Assembly (NCBI RefSeq): GCF_002149965.1
Contig: NZ_MSQB01000002.1
Span: forward strand, 1-44,828
Length of the DNA stretch: 44,828 nt
Direction: 5' to 3'
Source: Novosphingobium panipatense
Lineage (GTDB): Bacteria > Pseudomonadota > Alphaproteobacteria > Sphingomonadales > Sphingomonadaceae
Shown: piece by piece, positions 28,580-38,271 of the stretch
Position numbering within the stretch: the stretch's first letter is position 1
Layout of the letters: the number at the start of each line of letters is the position of its first letter
Program-made: the position numbers and the translations under genes
The notes under the pieces: generated by a model
Told to the model about the DNA's origin: nothing
What the model saw: the letters and a program-made list of their open reading frames with translations, nothing else
Databases searched by the model: none

Positions 28580-28974
28580 TAGAACACCTCCGCCAGCACT
28601 TCGCCGCCGACGTTCTGCGAACGTGCTTCGGCATCCGAGAGCACGCCGCGCGGCGTCGAGACGATGGTGATGCCGAGACCGTTGCGCACAACCGGGAGTT
28701 CCTTCGAACCCGAGTAGACGCGGCGGCCAGGCTTGGAGACGCGGGCGATGTGCTTGATAGCAGGCTCGCCTTCGAAATACTTCAGCTCGATGCGCAGCTG
28801 AGGGTGGGCACCGGTGGCGTCATCGCTGAAACCACGGATGTAACCTTCACGCTGCAGAACTTCGAGCACGCGCGCACGCAGCTTGCTGGCGGGAGAAAGG
28901 ACGGTGTCCTTCTTCGCCTGCTGGCCGTTGCGGATGCGGGTGAGCATATCACCCAGGGGATCGGTCAATGCCAT
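28579..28974 (-). CDS. rpsH: Ribosomal protein S8
   Basis: 131 residues, [20 protein letters not shown] at the start and the C-terminal [20 protein letters not shown] block, which contacts 16S rRNA helix 21. In enterobacteria S8 represses the spc operon; no such site was identified here. It follows rpsN by 12 bases and overlaps rplF. Confidence 0.97.
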   Translation of the reverse strand: MALTDPLGDMLTRIRNGQQAKKDTVLSPASKLRARVLEVLQREGYIRGFSDDATGAHPQLRIELKYFEGEPAIKHIARVSKPGRRVYSGSKELPVVRNGLGITIVSTPRGVLSDAEARSQNVGGEVLAEVF

Positions 28975-28986
28975 TGCTTCTAACCC

Positions 28987-29292
28987 TTACCAGCTCGACT
29001 TGGTCACGCCGGGGATCATGCCCTTGTTGGCAAGATCACGCAGCTCGACGCGGCACAGGCCGAACTTGCGGTAATAACCGCGCGGACGGCCGGTCGTGGC
29101 GCAACGATTGCGAACCCGGGTCGGGTTGCCGTTGCGCGGGATCTCGGCCAGCTTCAGGCGAGCAATGAGACGCTCGGTTTCATCGAGCGATTCATCAGCA
29201 GCGACCGCCTTGAGGCGCTCGTACTTGCCTGCATACTTCTTGACGAGCTTCTTGCGACGCTCGTTCTTGTTCACGGAACTCAGTTTCGCCAT
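28987..29292 (-). CDS. rpsN: Ribosomal protein S14, zinc-free long form
   Basis: 101 residues. The [18 protein letters not shown] block and the ending [11 protein letters not shown] identify S14. The length, and the lack of two CxxC pairs, show the zinc-independent type. It belongs to the small-subunit head and lies 26 bases after rplE. Confidence 0.97.
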   Translation of the reverse strand: MAKLSSVNKNERRKKLVKKYAGKYERLKAVAADESLDETERLIARLKLAEIPRNGNPTRVRNRCATTGRPRGYYRKFGLCRVELRDLANKGMIPGVTKSSW

Positions 29293-29318
29293 GGACTTAA
29301 GCTCTCTCTATCAGCGGC

Positions 29319-29900
29319 TCACGCCGCTTCCTTCTGTTCCGACTCTTCAGCCGGGAACGGGAAACCGAACAGACGGAGCAGCTCGCGCGCTTCCTCGTCG
29401 GTCTTCGCGGTGGTGGTGACGATGATGTCCATGCCACGCACCTTCTCGATCTTGTCGTAGCTGATCTCCGGGAAGATGATCTGCTCCTTGAGACCCATCG
29501 CGTAGTTGCCGCGACCGTCGAACGACTTGGGGTTCAGGCCACGGAAGTCGCGGATGCGGGGCATCGCGATGGTGACGAGACGATCGAGGAACTCGTACAT
29601 GCGCTCGCGGCGGAGCGTCACCTTGCAGCCGATCGGCATGCCTTCACGCAGCTTGAACTGCGCGATCGACTTGCGGGCCTTGGTGATGACGGGCTTCTGA
29701 CCGGCGATGGCTTCCATCTCGGCAGCAGCGGTCTGGACCTTCTTCTTGTCCTGGCTCGCTTCGCCGACGCCCATGTTGAGCGTGATCTTCTCGATCTTCG
29801 GCACTTCCATCACGTTCTTGTAACCGAACTTCTCGGTCATCGCCTTCGCGATTTCAGCGTCGTACTTCGAGCGCAGACGCGGAGTGTACTGATCAGCCAT
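29319..29900 (-). CDS. rplE: Ribosomal protein L5
   Basis: 193 residues; the [18 protein letters not shown] and [19 protein letters not shown] segments are diagnostic. L5 binds 5S rRNA in the central protuberance. Its start overlaps the rplX end by eight bases. The last dozen residues are a short Glu/Ala tail beyond the core. Confidence 0.97.
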   Translation of the reverse strand: MADQYTPRLRSKYDAEIAKAMTEKFGYKNVMEVPKIEKITLNMGVGEASQDKKKVQTAAAEMEAIAGQKPVITKARKSIAQFKLREGMPIGCKVTLRRERMYEFLDRLVTIAMPRIRDFRGLNPKSFDGRGNYAMGLKEQIIFPEISYDKIEKVRGMDIIVTTTAKTDEEARELLRLFGFPFPAEESEQKEAA

Positions 29901-30210
29901 CGATGGTCTCCCCGGACTTCACGGCCACGCGGACCTTCTTGCCGTCCTTGGTTTCGAAGCGAACGCGGGTCGGCTTGCCGTCCTTGTCGGCCACGGCAAC
30001 CTTGCTGATCGCCATCGGGGCCGGAGTGCGCTCGATGCCGCCCTGCGGGTTCTGCTGGGTCGGCTTGCGGTGCTTGGTCGCGACGTTCACGCCCTCGACC
30101 ACAACCTTGGCGTCCTTCGGGAGAACCTGAAGCACGGTGCCGGTGCGGCCCTTGTCCTTGCCGGACAGGACGACGACGGAGTCACCCTTCTTGATCTTCG
30201 CGGCAGCCAT
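29893..30210 (-). CDS. rplX: Ribosomal protein L24
   Basis: 105 residues with the KOW motif [20 protein letters not shown] and the later [20 protein letters not shown] block. L24 initiates assembly of the large subunit. Its ATG overlaps the rplN stop (TAATG). Confidence 0.97.
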   Translation of the reverse strand: MAAAKIKKGDSVVVLSGKDKGRTGTVLQVLPKDAKVVVEGVNVATKHRKPTQQNPQGGIERTPAPMAISKVAVADKDGKPTRVRFETKDGKKVRVAVKSGETIDG

Positions 30211-30578
30211 TACAGCACCTCCGGAGCAAGCGAGATGATCTTCATGAAGCCCTTGCCGCGAAGCTCGCGCACGACGGGGCCAAAGATACGGGTGCCGATC
30301 GGCTCCTCGTTCTTGTTGATGAGCACCGCTGCATTGCTGTCGAAGCGGATGACGCTGCCGTCGGTACGACGGACGTCCTTGCGGGTACGCACGATCACCG
30401 CACGGTGAACGTCGCCCTTCTTGACGCGAGCGCGGGGCTGCGCCTCCTTAACCGACACCACGATGATGTCGCCGACGCCTGCGAAACGACGCTTCGAGCC
30501 ACCCAGCACCTTGATGCACTGGACGCGCTTTGCGCCGCTGTTGTCCGCGACGTCGAGATTGGATTGCATCTGGATCAT
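30210..30578 (-). CDS. rplN: Ribosomal protein L14
   Basis: 122 residues, [20 protein letters not shown] at the start and ending REKFMK-like text ([16 protein letters not shown]). L14 forms an intersubunit bridge with 16S rRNA. It heads the block equivalent to the spc operon. A 203-base spacer upstream carries a terminator for rpsQ, a promoter-like element and hairpins in the presumed leader. Confidence 0.97.
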   Translation of the reverse strand: MIQMQSNLDVADNSGAKRVQCIKVLGGSKRRFAGVGDIIVVSVKEAQPRARVKKGDVHRAVIVRTRKDVRRTDGSVIRFDSNAAVLINKNEEPIGTRIFGPVVRELRGKGFMKIISLAPEVL

Positions 30579-30603
30579 CGATCCGAGTCCTTCTCAACTG
30601 GCT

Positions 30604-30652
30604 TGCCGGAACAAGTCCGGCAGTTCCTAAAAAGACAGGCCCACGAGGGGCC
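30604..30652 (-). ncRNA. Possible structured leader of rplN with an attenuator-like hairpin
   Basis: In the presumed rplN leader the minus strand has GGCCC-CTCGT-GGGCC, then a few bases later a TTTTT run, which resembles a weak intrinsic terminator (30638-30652). It is followed by TGCCGGA-CTTGT-TCCGGCA (30604-30622), a perfect seven-pair hairpin. Both fall between the candidate promoter and the start codon. Attenuation or r-protein binding is inferred only from position. Confidence 0.4.
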
Positions 30653-30680
30653 CGAGTCGCCCCGACGGGCGAAGTGCGGC

Positions 30681-30709
30681 CATTTGCCGCATTCACCCGT
30701 CCAGGTCAA
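30681..30709 (-). promoter_or_regulatory. rplN: Candidate rplN (spc) promoter
   Basis: TTGACC (30709-30704), 17 bases, CAAATG (30686-30681), followed by GCCGC. The -35 and spacer are good; the -10 is poor. It lies just after the rpsQ hairpin, about 100 bases before rplN. Confidence 0.45.
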
Positions 30710-30744
30710 CACTCTTGTCCGGCCCTGAGGCCGAGGCAGATCAA

Positions 30745-30774
30745 ACCGGCCATGTCCTCAAGGACATGACCGGT
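30745..30774 (-). terminator. Terminator-like hairpin after rpsQ
   Basis: Minus strand: ACCGG-T-CATGTCC, loop TTGA, GGACATG-G-CCGGT, then TTGATC. Twelve Watson-Crick pairs and one U-G pair, seven bases after the rpsQ stop. The T-tail is short. Confidence 0.7.
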
Positions 30775-30781
30775 GAGATTC

Positions 30782-31051
30782 TTATACCTCGGCTTCGAGC
30801 GCCGTACCCTTGCTCGCCTGAAGACGGTCAAGAACCTTCCAGGTCTTGGTCTTCGAGTAGGGCTTCGTCTCCTCGATCCGGACGCGTTCGCCGGTCTTGA
30901 AGGCGTTGTCTTCGTCGTGAGCGTGATACTTCTTCGAGCGACGGATGATCTTCCCGTAAAGCGGGTGCTTCACCTTGCGCTCGACCAGTACGGTCACGGT
31001 CTTGTCGGTCTTGTCGGAAACGACGGTCCCGATCAGAATACGCTTGGGCAT
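30782..31051 (-). CDS. rpsQ: Ribosomal protein S17
   Basis: 89 residues; [20 protein letters not shown] and [18 protein letters not shown] are the S17 pattern. It binds the 5-prime domain of 16S rRNA early in assembly. It is the last gene of the rplC unit, followed by a hairpin, the same break point as between S10 and spc operons in enterobacteria. Confidence 0.97.
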   Translation of the reverse strand: MPKRILIGTVVSDKTDKTVTVLVERKVKHPLYGKIIRRSKKYHAHDEDNAFKTGERVRIEETKPYSKTKTWKVLDRLQASKGTALEAEV

Positions 31052-31063
31052 CGTGTTTCCTCC

Positions 31064-31264
31064 TTAGGCCTGCGCCGCACGCTCGGCCTGGAGCGTCTTG
31101 ATGCGGGCGATGTCACGACGCACCTGCTTGATGCGCGCGGGCGCCTCAAGCTGGCTGGTCGCGGCCTGGAACCGCAGGTTGAACTGCTCGCGCTTCAGCT
31201 CGACGAGATCAGCGGTGAGCTGGTCGTCGGTCTTGGCGCGAAGGTCTTCGATCTTGTTAGCCAT
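31064..31264 (-). CDS. rpmC: Ribosomal protein L29
   Basis: 66 residues, a two-helix protein with the signature [21 protein letters not shown]29 lies at the tunnel exit near L23. It is placed 12 bases from each neighbour (rplP upstream and rpsQ downstream), as usual. Confidence 0.97.
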   Translation of the reverse strand: MANKIEDLRAKTDDQLTADLVELKREQFNLRFQAATSQLEAPARIKQVRRDIARIKTLQAERAAQA

Positions 31265-31276
31265 GATTCGACTTCC

Positions 31277-31711
31277 TTACTCGCCGCCAAGGTGCGAGGT
31301 GTCGCCGAGGCGAGCCACGACCTTGGTCTTGATCGGCAGCTTCATCGCAGCGCGGCTGAAAGCCTCGGCTGCGAGGGGGCCAGCGACGCCGTCCAGCTCG
31401 AACAGGATGCGGCCCGGCTTGACGCGAGCTGCCCAGTATTCGACCGAACCCTTGCCCTTACCCTGACGGACTTCAGCAGGCTTCTTCGAAACCGGCACGT
31501 CGGGGAAAACGCGGATCCAGAGACGGCCCTGGCGCTTGATGTGACGCGTGATCGCGCGGCGAGCCGCTTCGATCTGGCGGGCGGTGATCCGCTCAGGCTC
31601 GAGGGCCTTGAGGCCGTACGAGCCGAAGTTCAGGTCGGTGCCGCCCTTGGCATCACCCTTGATCCGGCCCTTGAAGGCCTTGCGGAACTTGGTCTTCTTC
31701 GGTTGCAGCAT
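31277..31711 (-). CDS. rplP: Ribosomal protein L16
   Basis: 144 residues beginning [40 protein letters not shown] and MGKGKG-like text ([14 protein letters not shown]) are typical. L16 supports the A-site and assembly of the peptidyl transferase centre. It follows rpsC by five bases. Confidence 0.97.
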   Translation of the reverse strand: MLQPKKTKFRKAFKGRIKGDAKGGTDLNFGSYGLKALEPERITARQIEAARRAITRHIKRQGRLWIRVFPDVPVSKKPAEVRQGKGKGSVEYWAARVKPGRILFELDGVAGPLAAEAFSRAAMKLPIKTKVVARLGDTSHLGGE

Positions 31712-31716
31712 GACTC

Positions 31717-32427
31717 TTAGTTCCTGCGGTCATCGCGTGCCGGACGCACGCCGGAGGTCTGGGCCTCCATCATCAGGCGGTCCTGCGCCATCGGGTCGTG
31801 GCCAAGGATTTCGCCCTTGAAGATCCAGACCTTGATGCCGATGATGCCATAGGCGGTCAGCGCCTCGGCTTCGGCATAGTCGATGTTGGCACGCAGGGTG
31901 TGAAGCGGCACGCGGCCTTCACGGTACCATTCGGTACGCGCGATTTCCGCACCGCCGAGGCGACCACCGCAAGTGATCTTGATGCCTTCGGCGCCGAGAC
32001 GAAGGGCCGACTGAACGGCGCGCTTCATCGCACGGCGGAACGCAACGCGGCGGACGAGCTGGTCGGCGATGCCCTGGGCGACGAGCTTCGAGTCGATTTC
32101 CGGCTTGCGGATTTCGACGATGTTCAGCTTCACTTCGCTCGAGGTCATCGCGGCAAGCTGCTTGCGCAGCTTCTCGATGTCCGCACCCTTCTTGCCGATG
32201 ATCACACCGGGGCGGGCTGCGTAGATCGAGATGCGGCACAGCTTGGCCGGACGCTCGATCACCACCTTCGAGATCGCAGCCTGGGGCACGGTCTCGATGA
32301 TGAACTTGCGGATCTTGAGGTCTTCCTCAAGAAGCTTGCCGTAGTCCCGGCCTTCCGCGAACCAGCGGCTGTCCCAGGTACGGTTGATCTGCAGACGCAG
32401 ACCGATCGGATTGCTCTTATGACCCAT
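31717..32427 (-). CDS. rpsC: Ribosomal protein S3
   Basis: 236 residues. The KH domain contains [20 protein letters not shown], and the C-terminal domain has [15 protein letters not shown] text ([20 protein letters not shown]). S3 forms the mRNA entry and helicase site with S4 and S5. It is three bases after rplV. Confidence 0.97.
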   Translation of the reverse strand: MGHKSNPIGLRLQINRTWDSRWFAEGRDYGKLLEEDLKIRKFIIETVPQAAISKVVIERPAKLCRISIYAARPGVIIGKKGADIEKLRKQLAAMTSSEVKLNIVEIRKPEIDSKLVAQGIADQLVRRVAFRRAMKRAVQSALRLGAEGIKITCGGRLGGAEIARTEWYREGRVPLHTLRANIDYAEAEALTAYGIIGIKVWIFKGEILGHDPMAQDRLMMEAQTSGVRPARDDRRN

Positions 32428-32430
32428 GGA

Positions 32431-32808
32431 TCAGGCCTCCTCGACTTCGCGAACGACGATCCGCAGGCGCGAAAACGGCTTGAGGATACGGGTGGACTTG
32501 CCGCGACCACGGGCGTGGAAACGCTTCATGGTGATCGACTTGCCAACCGACGCCTCGGCGACGACGAGAGCGTCGACGTCGAGGTTGTGGTTGTTTTCCG
32601 CGTTCGCGATCGCCGAAGCGAGGATCTTGCGAGCGTCCTGAGCCATCGCCTTCTTGGAGAAGGCCAGGATGTTCATCGCGTCCTCGGCCTTGCGGCCACG
32701 GATCAGGGCGGCGACGAGGTTGAGCTTCTGGGCGGAACCACGAATGGTGGTGCCGACCGCAAGAGCTTCCTTCTCGCCAACGCGGCGGGGTGCTGCCTGC
32801 TTGCTCAT
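32431..32808 (-). CDS. rplV: Ribosomal protein L22
   Basis: 125 residues; [20 protein letters not shown] and the beta-hairpin region [20 protein letters not shown], which lines the exit tunnel, are typical. Its start codon overlaps the rpsS stop (TAATG). Confidence 0.97.
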   Translation of the reverse strand: MSKQAAPRRVGEKEALAVGTTIRGSAQKLNLVAALIRGRKAEDAMNILAFSKKAMAQDARKILASAIANAENNHNLDVDALVVAEASVGKSITMKRFHARGRGKSTRILKPFSRLRIVVREVEEA

Positions 32809-33086
32809 TAGCGCTTGCCCTTCTTGTCGGCAGCGTGACCCGGGAAGGTGCGCGTGGGCGCGAATTCACCGAGCTTGTGGCCGACCATGTCCTCGTTGAC
32901 CGAGACGGGGATGAACTTGTGTCCGTTGTAGACCTGGAAGGTCAGGCCAACGAACTGCGGAAGGATGGTGGACCGACGCGACCAGGTCTTGATCGGGGCA
33001 GCCTTTGCACCGGCATCCTGCGCGACCTCGGCCTTCTTGAGAAGGTACAGGTCGACGAAGGGGCCTTTCCAGACGGAACGTGCCAT
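32808..33086 (-). CDS. rpsS: Ribosomal protein S19
   Basis: 92 residues, [20 protein letters not shown], ending with [21 protein letters not shown]19 sits in the small-subunit head and contacts S13. It follows rplB by six bases. Confidence 0.97.
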   Translation of the reverse strand: MARSVWKGPFVDLYLLKKAEVAQDAGAKAAPIKTWSRRSTILPQFVGLTFQVYNGHKFIPVSVNEDMVGHKLGEFAPTRTFPGHAADKKGKR

Positions 33087-33092
33087 CGTGTC

Positions 33093-33929
33093 TTACCTCT
33101 TCTTCTTGGCGTGGCGCGAACGGATGATCATCTTGTCCGTCTGCTTGTTGTTGCGGGTACGAGCGCCCTTGGTCGGCTTGCCCCACGGGGTAACCGGGTG
33201 ACGGCCGCCCGAGGTACGGCCTTCACCACCACCGTGCGGGTGGTCGACCGGGTTCTTGGCAACACCGCGCGTCAGCGGGCGACGGCCCAGCCAACGGCCG
33301 CGACCGGCCTTGGCGAGGGTCTGGTTGGCGTTGTCGGGGTTCGACACGGCGCCAACGGTGCCCATGCAGTCGCCACGCAGGTAGCGCTGCTCGCCCGAGT
33401 TGAGGCGAACGATGACCATGCCGCGGTCACGACCGACGACCTGCACGTAGGTGCCTGCCGAACGGGCGATCTGGCCGCCCTTGCCGGGCTTCATCTCGAC
33501 GTTGTGGCAGATCGTGCCGACCGGCATCTGCGACAGAAGCATGGCGTTGCCGGGCTTCACGTCGGTCTTTTCGCCGGCAACAACGACGTCGCCGACGGCG
33601 AGGCGCTGCGGCGCGATGATGTAGGTCAGTTCACCGTCGGTGTACTTCACGAGCGCGATGAAGGCGGTGCGGTTGGGATCGTATTCGATCCGTTCCACGG
33701 TCGCTTCCATGTCCCACTTACGACGCTTGAAGTCGATGAAGCGGTACTTCTGCTTGTGACCACCGGCGATGCCACGCGAGGTGACATGACCCTTGTTGTT
33801 GCGGCCACCGGTCTTGTTCTTACCTTCGGTAAGCGCCTTGACCGGCTTGCCCTTCCACAGCGACGACTTGTCGACAAGGACCAGGCCGCGGCGAGCGGGG
33901 CTGGTCGGGTTGTAGCTCTTAAGTGCCAT
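33093..33929 (-). CDS. rplB: Ribosomal protein L2
   Basis: 278 residues; [20 protein letters not shown] at the start and [20 protein letters not shown] late, which includes the conserved His near the peptidyl transferase centre. It is an ordinary L2, one of the best conserved proteins, placed five bases after rplW. Confidence 0.98.
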   Translation of the reverse strand: MALKSYNPTSPARRGLVLVDKSSLWKGKPVKALTEGKNKTGGRNNKGHVTSRGIAGGHKQKYRFIDFKRRKWDMEATVERIEYDPNRTAFIALVKYTDGELTYIIAPQRLAVGDVVVAGEKTDVKPGNAMLLSQMPVGTICHNVEMKPGKGGQIARSAGTYVQVVGRDRGMVIVRLNSGEQRYLRGDCMGTVGAVSNPDNANQTLAKAGRGRWLGRRPLTRGVAKNPVDHPHGGGEGRTSGGRHPVTPWGKPTKGARTRNNKQTDKMIIRSRHAKKKR

Positions 33930-33934
33930 CGGAA

Positions 33935-34246
33935 TTAACCCCGCACGCCTTCGGTGATGTCAATCGACTGGCCTTCGGCCAGCGTGACGATCGCCTTCTT
34001 CACGTCGCTGCGGCGGTAAGCCTTACCGCGCCAGCGCTTGGTCTTGCCCTTGACGACCAGCGTATTCACGCCGGTGACCTTGACGTCGAAGAGAGCTTCG
34101 ACGGCGGCCTTGATCTCGGGCTTGGTCGCCTTGTCAGCAACCTTGAAGACGACGGCGTTCTGCTCGGAGAGCAGGGTCGACTTCTCGGTGATGTGCGGCG
34201 AGAGGATCACGTCGTAGTGACGGATGTCCACGTTGCTCTTAGCCAT
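33935..34246 (-). CDS. rplW: Ribosomal protein L23
   Basis: 103 residues; [20 protein letters not shown] and the [20 protein letters not shown] basic loop identify L23, the docking site for trigger factor and SRP at the tunnel exit. It overlaps the rplD end by eight bases. Confidence 0.97.
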   Translation of the reverse strand: MAKSNVDIRHYDVILSPHITEKSTLLSEQNAVVFKVADKATKPEIKAAVEALFDVKVTGVNTLVVKGKTKRWRGKAYRRSDVKKAIVTLAEGQSIDITEGVRG

Positions 34247-34865
34247 TGAAACGTGCCTCCAGCTTTTCGACAGCGGCGCGGGTGAGCACCAGCGTGTCGT
34301 GCTTCAGGATGTCGTAAACGTTGGCGCCGACAGCGGGGAGCACGTTGATGCCGACGATGTTGCGGGCAGCGCGGGCGAAGCCCTCGTTGACCTGCTCACC
34401 ATCGACCACGAGCACCTTCTTGCCGAAACCAGCCTTTGCGAGCTGGCCGACGAGCGCCTTGGTCTTGGCGTCGGCGACGTCGAGGGTGTCGACGACGACG
34501 AGGCCGTTCTGGGCCTTCGACGACAGGGCCATCTTGAGGCCGAGCGCACGGATCTTCTTGTTCAGCGAGATGTTGAACTCGCGGCGACGAGCACCGTGAG
34601 CCTTACCACCGCCGATGAAGACGGGTGCAGCGCGGTCGCCGTGACGAGCCGTACCGCCGCCCTTCTGGCGACCGAACTTCTTGCCCGTGCGGGCAACGTC
34701 CGAACGCTCGCGGGTCGCGCGGGCGATGCCGCGACGGTTTTCGAGCTGCCAGGTAACGACGCGGTGCAGGATGTCGGCACGCGGCTCGAGACCGAACACG
34801 TCGTCCGACAGTTCGATGTCGCCCTTGCCGGCAGTGCCGTCGAGGTTGAGGACCTGAACCTTCAT
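34239..34865 (-). CDS. rplD: Ribosomal protein L4
   Basis: 208 residues. [20 protein letters not shown] is the extended loop that reaches the exit tunnel. In enterobacteria L4 represses its own operon through a leader hairpin upstream of rpsJ. Here the structured spacer lies between rpsJ and rplC instead. The start lies two bases after the rplC stop. Confidence 0.97.
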   Translation of the reverse strand: MKVQVLNLDGTAGKGDIELSDDVFGLEPRADILHRVVTWQLENRRGIARATRERSDVARTGKKFGRQKGGGTARHGDRAAPVFIGGGKAHGARRREFNISLNKKIRALGLKMALSSKAQNGLVVVDTLDVADAKTKALVGQLAKAGFGKKVLVVDGEQVNEGFARAARNIVGINVLPAVGANVYDILKHDTLVLTRAAVEKLEARFNG

Positions 34866-34867
34866 GA

Positions 34868-35623
34868 TTAGCCCTCCTGGCCTTCGGTCGCTTCGGGAGC
34901 CGCGGCTTCGGCCGGGGTCACGGCAGCGGCCGTATCATTGGTGTTGCTGGCCGACTTGATGCCGGCGGGGTACGGAGCCTCGGCGTGACGGGCGACCTTG
35001 ACGGCGTCCGAAACGGTGAGCCAGGCGTTCTTCGAACCCGGGACCGAGCCCTTGACGAAGATCAGGCCACGCTCGTCGTCCACGCGGACGACTTCGAGGT
35101 TCTGCTGGGTGCGCTGACGGTCGCCCATGTGGCCGGCCATCTTCTTGTTCTTGAACACCTTGCCCGGATCCTGACGGTTACCCGTCGAACCGTGCGCACG
35201 GTGCGAGATCGAAACACCGTGGGTGGCGCGCATACCGCCGAAGCCCCAGCGCTTCATGGCGCCCTGGAAGCCCTTACCCTGGGTGTGGCCGCCTACGTCG
35301 ACCAGCTGGCCGGGCACGAAGTGCGAGGCAGCGATCGTGGCGCCGACTTCGAGGAGGGCGTCGTCGGCGACGCGGAATTCCGCGACGCGCATCTTGAGGG
35401 GAACCTGAGCCTTTGCGAAGTGCTCGCGCTGCGGCTTGGCAACGTTCTTCTGCTTTGCTTCGCCCGCACCGAGCTGAACCGCGACGTAGCCGTCACGATC
35501 AGCAGTACGAACCGAAACCACCTGACAGTCTTCAAGTGCCAGGACAGTGACGGGCACGTGGCGACCGTCCTCCTGGAACAGGCGGGTCATCCCGACTTTC
35601 TTGGCGATCACGCCTGTACGCAT
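34868..35623 (-). CDS. rplC: Ribosomal protein L3 with a C-terminal extension
   Basis: 251 residues, starting [20 protein letters not shown] at ATG 35623, with AAGGAGAAA upstream. The open frame extends upstream through the leader but has no L3 similarity there. [20 protein letters not shown] is the central loop near the peptidyl transferase centre; its Gln region is the usual methylation site. About 30 Ala/Thr/Glu-rich residues at the end exceed the normal L3 length of about 210. It is the first gene after the 345-base structured spacer. Confidence 0.96.
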   Translation of the reverse strand: MRTGVIAKKVGMTRLFQEDGRHVPVTVLALEDCQVVSVRTADRDGYVAVQLGAGEAKQKNVAKPQREHFAKAQVPLKMRVAEFRVADDALLEVGATIAASHFVPGQLVDVGGHTQGKGFQGAMKRWGFGGMRATHGVSISHRAHGSTGNRQDPGKVFKNKKMAGHMGDRQRTQQNLEVVRVDDERGLIFVKGSVPGSKNAWLTVSDAVKVARHAEAPYPAGIKSASNTNDTAAAVTPAEAAAPEATEGQEG

Positions 35624-35936
35624 GACCTTTCTCCTTACAGAGGCGTACGCAGGACCATCCCTCGTACGCGTGTCCAACCCTGTTATGATACGAACCCCGT
35701 CCGGGTCAGGTGTTCCCTGCAAGTCCGGCATGGACTGCGGAAACGAGACGGGGGACGCATTCCCGACGATCCCGAAGGAAACGGCGGAGGTATCCCTTGT
35801 GTCCCCTTGCGGTCCTCCGCTTGGGGCGCTGTCTCTGCGAACTTCCGTTCGCAAAGCCGGCATCTTGGCCGACAAGGTAATTTGGATCCGAGGATCCGAA
35901 TTTCACCGATCGTTTTAAGTCCGATCAAAAGACTGC
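35624..35936 (-). ncRNA. Candidate structured leader RNA upstream of rplC
   Basis: The spacer has no credible gene but many inverted repeats on the transcribed (minus) strand. They are TGCGAAC-GGAA-GTTCGCA (35836-35853, perfect seven pairs with a GNRA loop), GCGGAGG/CCTCCGC (35784-35790 with 35814-35820), AGTCC/GGACT (35722-35736) and GCGTACG/CGTACGC (35643-35649 with 35663-35669). The last ends about 20 bases before the rplC start, close to its ribosome binding site. A regulated r-protein leader is a reasonable reading; no known family was recognised. Confidence 0.45.
35900..35928 (-). promoter_or_regulatory. rplC: Possible rplC promoter
   Basis: TTGATC (35928-35923), 17 bases, TGAAAT (35905-35900). 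It overlaps the T-run of the hairpin after rpsJ. The discriminator is not GC-rich, unlike the other ribosomal sites. Confidence 0.35.
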
Positions 35937-35937
35937 C

Positions 35938-35958
35938 GGGGCCGCCGATGGCAGCCCC
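35938..35958 (-). terminator. Weak terminator-like hairpin after rpsJ
   Basis: Minus strand: GGGGCTGCC-ATC-GGCGGCCCC, eight pairs plus one U-G pair, 10 bases after the rpsJ stop; TTTT follows after a further seven bases. It could end rpsJ transcription or lower read-through into rplC. Confidence 0.5.
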
Positions 35959-35968
35959 GAAAACCGGC

Positions 35969-36280
35969 TCAGGCCAGCTTGATCTCGACGTTCACACCGG
36001 CAGCCAGGTCGAGCTTCATCAGAGCGTCGACGGTAGCTGCGTTCGGCTGCACGATGTCAAGCAGGCGCTTGTAGGTGCGGACTTCGAACTGCTCACGCGA
36101 CTTCTTGTCGATGTGCGGACCACGGTTGACCGTGAACTTCTCGATCTTCGTCGGCAGGGGAATGGGCCCACGAATCAGAGCGCCGGTGCGGCGGGCCGTG
36201 TCAGCGATTTCGCCAGTGGCCTGGTCGAGCACGCGATGGTCAAACGCCTTGAGGCGGATACGGATGTTCTGAGCTTCCAT
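35969..36280 (-). CDS. rpsJ: Ribosomal protein S10
   Basis: 103 residues, starting [20 protein letters not shown] and containing [20 protein letters not shown] and [16 protein letters not shown], the full S10 pattern. S10 is in the small-subunit head and doubles as transcription factor NusE in antitermination complexes. Here it is isolated: a plus-strand gene lies upstream and a hairpin plus 345-base spacer lies downstream. Confidence 0.98.
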   Translation of the reverse strand: MEAQNIRIRLKAFDHRVLDQATGEIADTARRTGALIRGPIPLPTKIEKFTVNRGPHIDKKSREQFEVRTYKRLLDIVQPNAATVDALMKLDLAAGVNVEIKLA

Positions 36281-36339
36281 TACCTACTACCGATGAGAAA
36301 GAGCCATAGGACCAGAAGTCCCGTCAAATTCGAACCGCG

Positions 36340-36368
36340 CCCCTACACGGTGAAGGCGAGTCGGGCAA
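36340..36368 (-). promoter_or_regulatory. rpsJ: Candidate rpsJ promoter
   Basis: TTGCCC (36368-36363), 17 bases, TAGGGG (36345-36340), then CGCGG. This is nearly identical in its -10 and discriminator to the tuf site. Transcription would start about 53 bases before rpsJ. Confidence 0.55.
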
Positions 36369-36493
36369 GCCCTGATTTCACGCCGCCCGGCAGGTTTTGC
36401 GAGGGCTCTGGACGCCGTTCGTCGCATCTGCCCTTCCCTACCCTTTGCCTGCATCCTAGGCTGACAGGGCGACGCCTAACAGAAGCCGCTCCA

Positions 36494-36982
36494 ATGCCCT
36501 CCATCACCACGACAATTTCCCGCGCACTTGCCGCGCTGACCGTTGCATCCCTGACTCCGGTCGCCGTTGCAGCCCAAGGCTCCGGCGGAACGGGCGCCCC
36601 AACCGACCTCGAAGACAGCGACATGCTCACCGCCCGCGCTGCCATGCCCGATACCACCGGCGGCACCGTGGACGACGCCTGCCGTGAAGCCGCCCGCGCC
36701 AGCAACGGCGGCAATGACGGCACGATCGTCTTCTGCGACCACGGCGGCGACGGCAACAACCCGCGCGTCCCGGCATCGAAGTCCTTGGACGAAAGCACGC
36801 GTACGGGCGCGGCATACCCGCCCGACGTCGGACATTTGCCCGGCTGCCTCGGTCCCTGCATCACCATACCGTTCGGGCGCGTGCCGGAACCGGTCTACTA
36901 CATCGACCTCAAGTCGATTCCCGAGGCCCCCAAGGGCTCGGATGCATGGAAGATCGGCCAGGGCGAGTTACGAGCGCGCTGA
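36494..36982 (+). CDS. Secreted hypothetical protein, opposite strand, between rpsJ and tuf
   Basis: A 162-residue protein I do not recognise. ATG 36494 gives a clean signal peptide (MPSITTTISRALAALTVASL followed by TPVAVAAQ). Four Cys in the mature part (DDACREA, IVFCDHGG, PGCLGPC) could make two disulfides. The C-terminal half is rich in Pro and Gly, with the segment FGRVPEPVYYIDLKSIPEAP. It is the only plus-strand gene in the ribosomal cluster and separates the str block (tuf) from rpsJ. No good ribosome binding site was seen. Confidence 0.65.
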   Translation: MPSITTTISRALAALTVASLTPVAVAAQGSGGTGAPTDLEDSDMLTARAAMPDTTGGTVDDACREAARASNGGNDGTIVFCDHGGDGNNPRVPASKSLDESTRTGAAYPPDVGHLPGCLGPCITIPFGRVPEPVYYIDLKSIPEAPKGSDAWKIGQGELRAR

Positions 36983-37020
36983 GGGCGACCGCCAGAACTT
37001 CAAGCCCTTTAACGCGAAAA

Positions 37021-37048
37021 GCCCGGCGCCTCTTTCGAGACGCCGGGC
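37021..37048 (-). terminator. Intrinsic terminator after tuf
   Basis: Minus strand: GCCCGGCG-T-CTC, loop GAAA, GAG-G-CGCCGGGC, then TTTTCGCG. Eleven Watson-Crick pairs, one U-G pair and a GNRA-type loop, 33 bases after the tuf stop. It could also serve the convergent plus-strand gene. Confidence 0.85.
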
Positions 37049-37080
37049 CAATCACTTAGCCGAAGCTGAAGATCGACGAA

Positions 37081-38271
37081 TTACTTCGTGATCTTGGCAA
37101 CGACGCCCGAACCGACGGTGCGGCCGCCTTCGCGGATTGCGAAGCGGAGACCTTCGTCCATGGCGATCGGAGCGATCAGCTTGACCGACAGGGCAACGTT
37201 GTCGCCCGGCATGACCATCTCGGTGCCCTCGGGGAGGATCACTTCGCCGGTCACGTCGGTGGTGCGGAAGTAGAACTGCGGACGGTAGTTCGCGAAGAAC
37301 GGCGTGTGACGGCCGCCTTCGTCCTTCGACAGGACGTAGACTTCAGCCGAGAACTCGGTGTGCGGGGTCACGGTGCCCGGCTTGGCGAGAACCTGGCCAC
37401 GCTCCACGTCTTCACGCTTCAGGCCACGAACCAGCGCGCCGATGTTGTCGCCGGCTTCACCCTGGTCGAGCAGCTTGCGGAACATTTCGACGCCGGTGAC
37501 GGTGGTCTTCTGGGTGTCGCGGATACCGACGACTTCGACTTCTTCACCGACCTTGATGATGCCGGTTTCGACGCGGCCGGTCACAACCGTACCACGACCC
37601 GAGATCGAGAACACGTCTTCGACGGGCATCAGGAACGACTTGTCGGTCGGGCGCGGCGGCTGCGGGATGAAGTCGTCGACGGCCTTCATGAGCTCGAGGA
37701 TCGAGTTCTTGCCGATTTCGTCGTCACGGCCTTCAAGAGCGGCCAGAGCCGAACCCTTGACGACGGGGATGTTGTCGCCGTCGAAGTCGTACGACGAGAG
37801 CAGTTCGCGAACTTCGAGTTCGACGAGCTCGAGGAGCTCGGCGTCGTCGACCTGGTCGACCTTGTTCATGTACACGACCAGCTGCGGCACGCCGACCTGG
37901 CGAGCGAGCAGGATGTGTTCGCGGGTCTGCGGCATCGGGCCGTCAGCAGCGTTCACGACCAGGATAGCGCCGTCCATCTGGGCAGCACCGGTGATCATGT
38001 TCTTCACGTAGTCAGCGTGACCCGGGCAGTCGACGTGCGCGTAGTGACGGGCATCGGTCTCGTACTCGACGTGTGCGGTCGAGATGGTGATGCCGCGCTC
38101 GCGCTCTTCCGGAGCCTTGTCGATGTTGGCGAAGTCAACGGCTTCACCGCCGAAAGCTTCCGACATGACCTTGGTGATGGCAGCCGTAAGGGTGGTCTTG
38201 CCATGGTCAACGTGACCGATGGTGCCGATGTTGCAGTGCGGCTTGTTCCGCTCGAATTTTGCCTTCGCCAT
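37081..38271 (-). CDS. tuf: Elongation factor Tu
   Basis: 396 residues, full length. GTPase motifs: GHVDHGKT (G1), DCPGHADY (G3), NKVD (G4) and SAL (G5); domains 2 and 3 follow from about residue 205. It carries aminoacyl-tRNA to the ribosome. It is the last gene of the str block, 91 bases after fusA, and has a promoter-like element of its own at the end of fusA. Only one tuf copy lies in this window. Confidence 0.98.
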   Translation of the reverse strand: MAKAKFERNKPHCNIGTIGHVDHGKTTLTAAITKVMSEAFGGEAVDFANIDKAPEERERGITISTAHVEYETDARHYAHVDCPGHADYVKNMITGAAQMDGAILVVNAADGPMPQTREHILLARQVGVPQLVVYMNKVDQVDDAELLELVELEVRELLSSYDFDGDNIPVVKGSALAALEGRDDEIGKNSILELMKAVDDFIPQPPRPTDKSFLMPVEDVFSISGRGTVVTGRVETGIIKVGEEVEVVGIRDTQKTTVTGVEMFRKLLDQGEAGDNIGALVRGLKREDVERGQVLAKPGTVTPHTEFSAEVYVLSKDEGGRHTPFFANYRPQFYFRTTDVTGEVILPEGTEMVMPGDNVALSVKLIAPIAMDEGLRFAIREGGRTVGSGVVAKITK

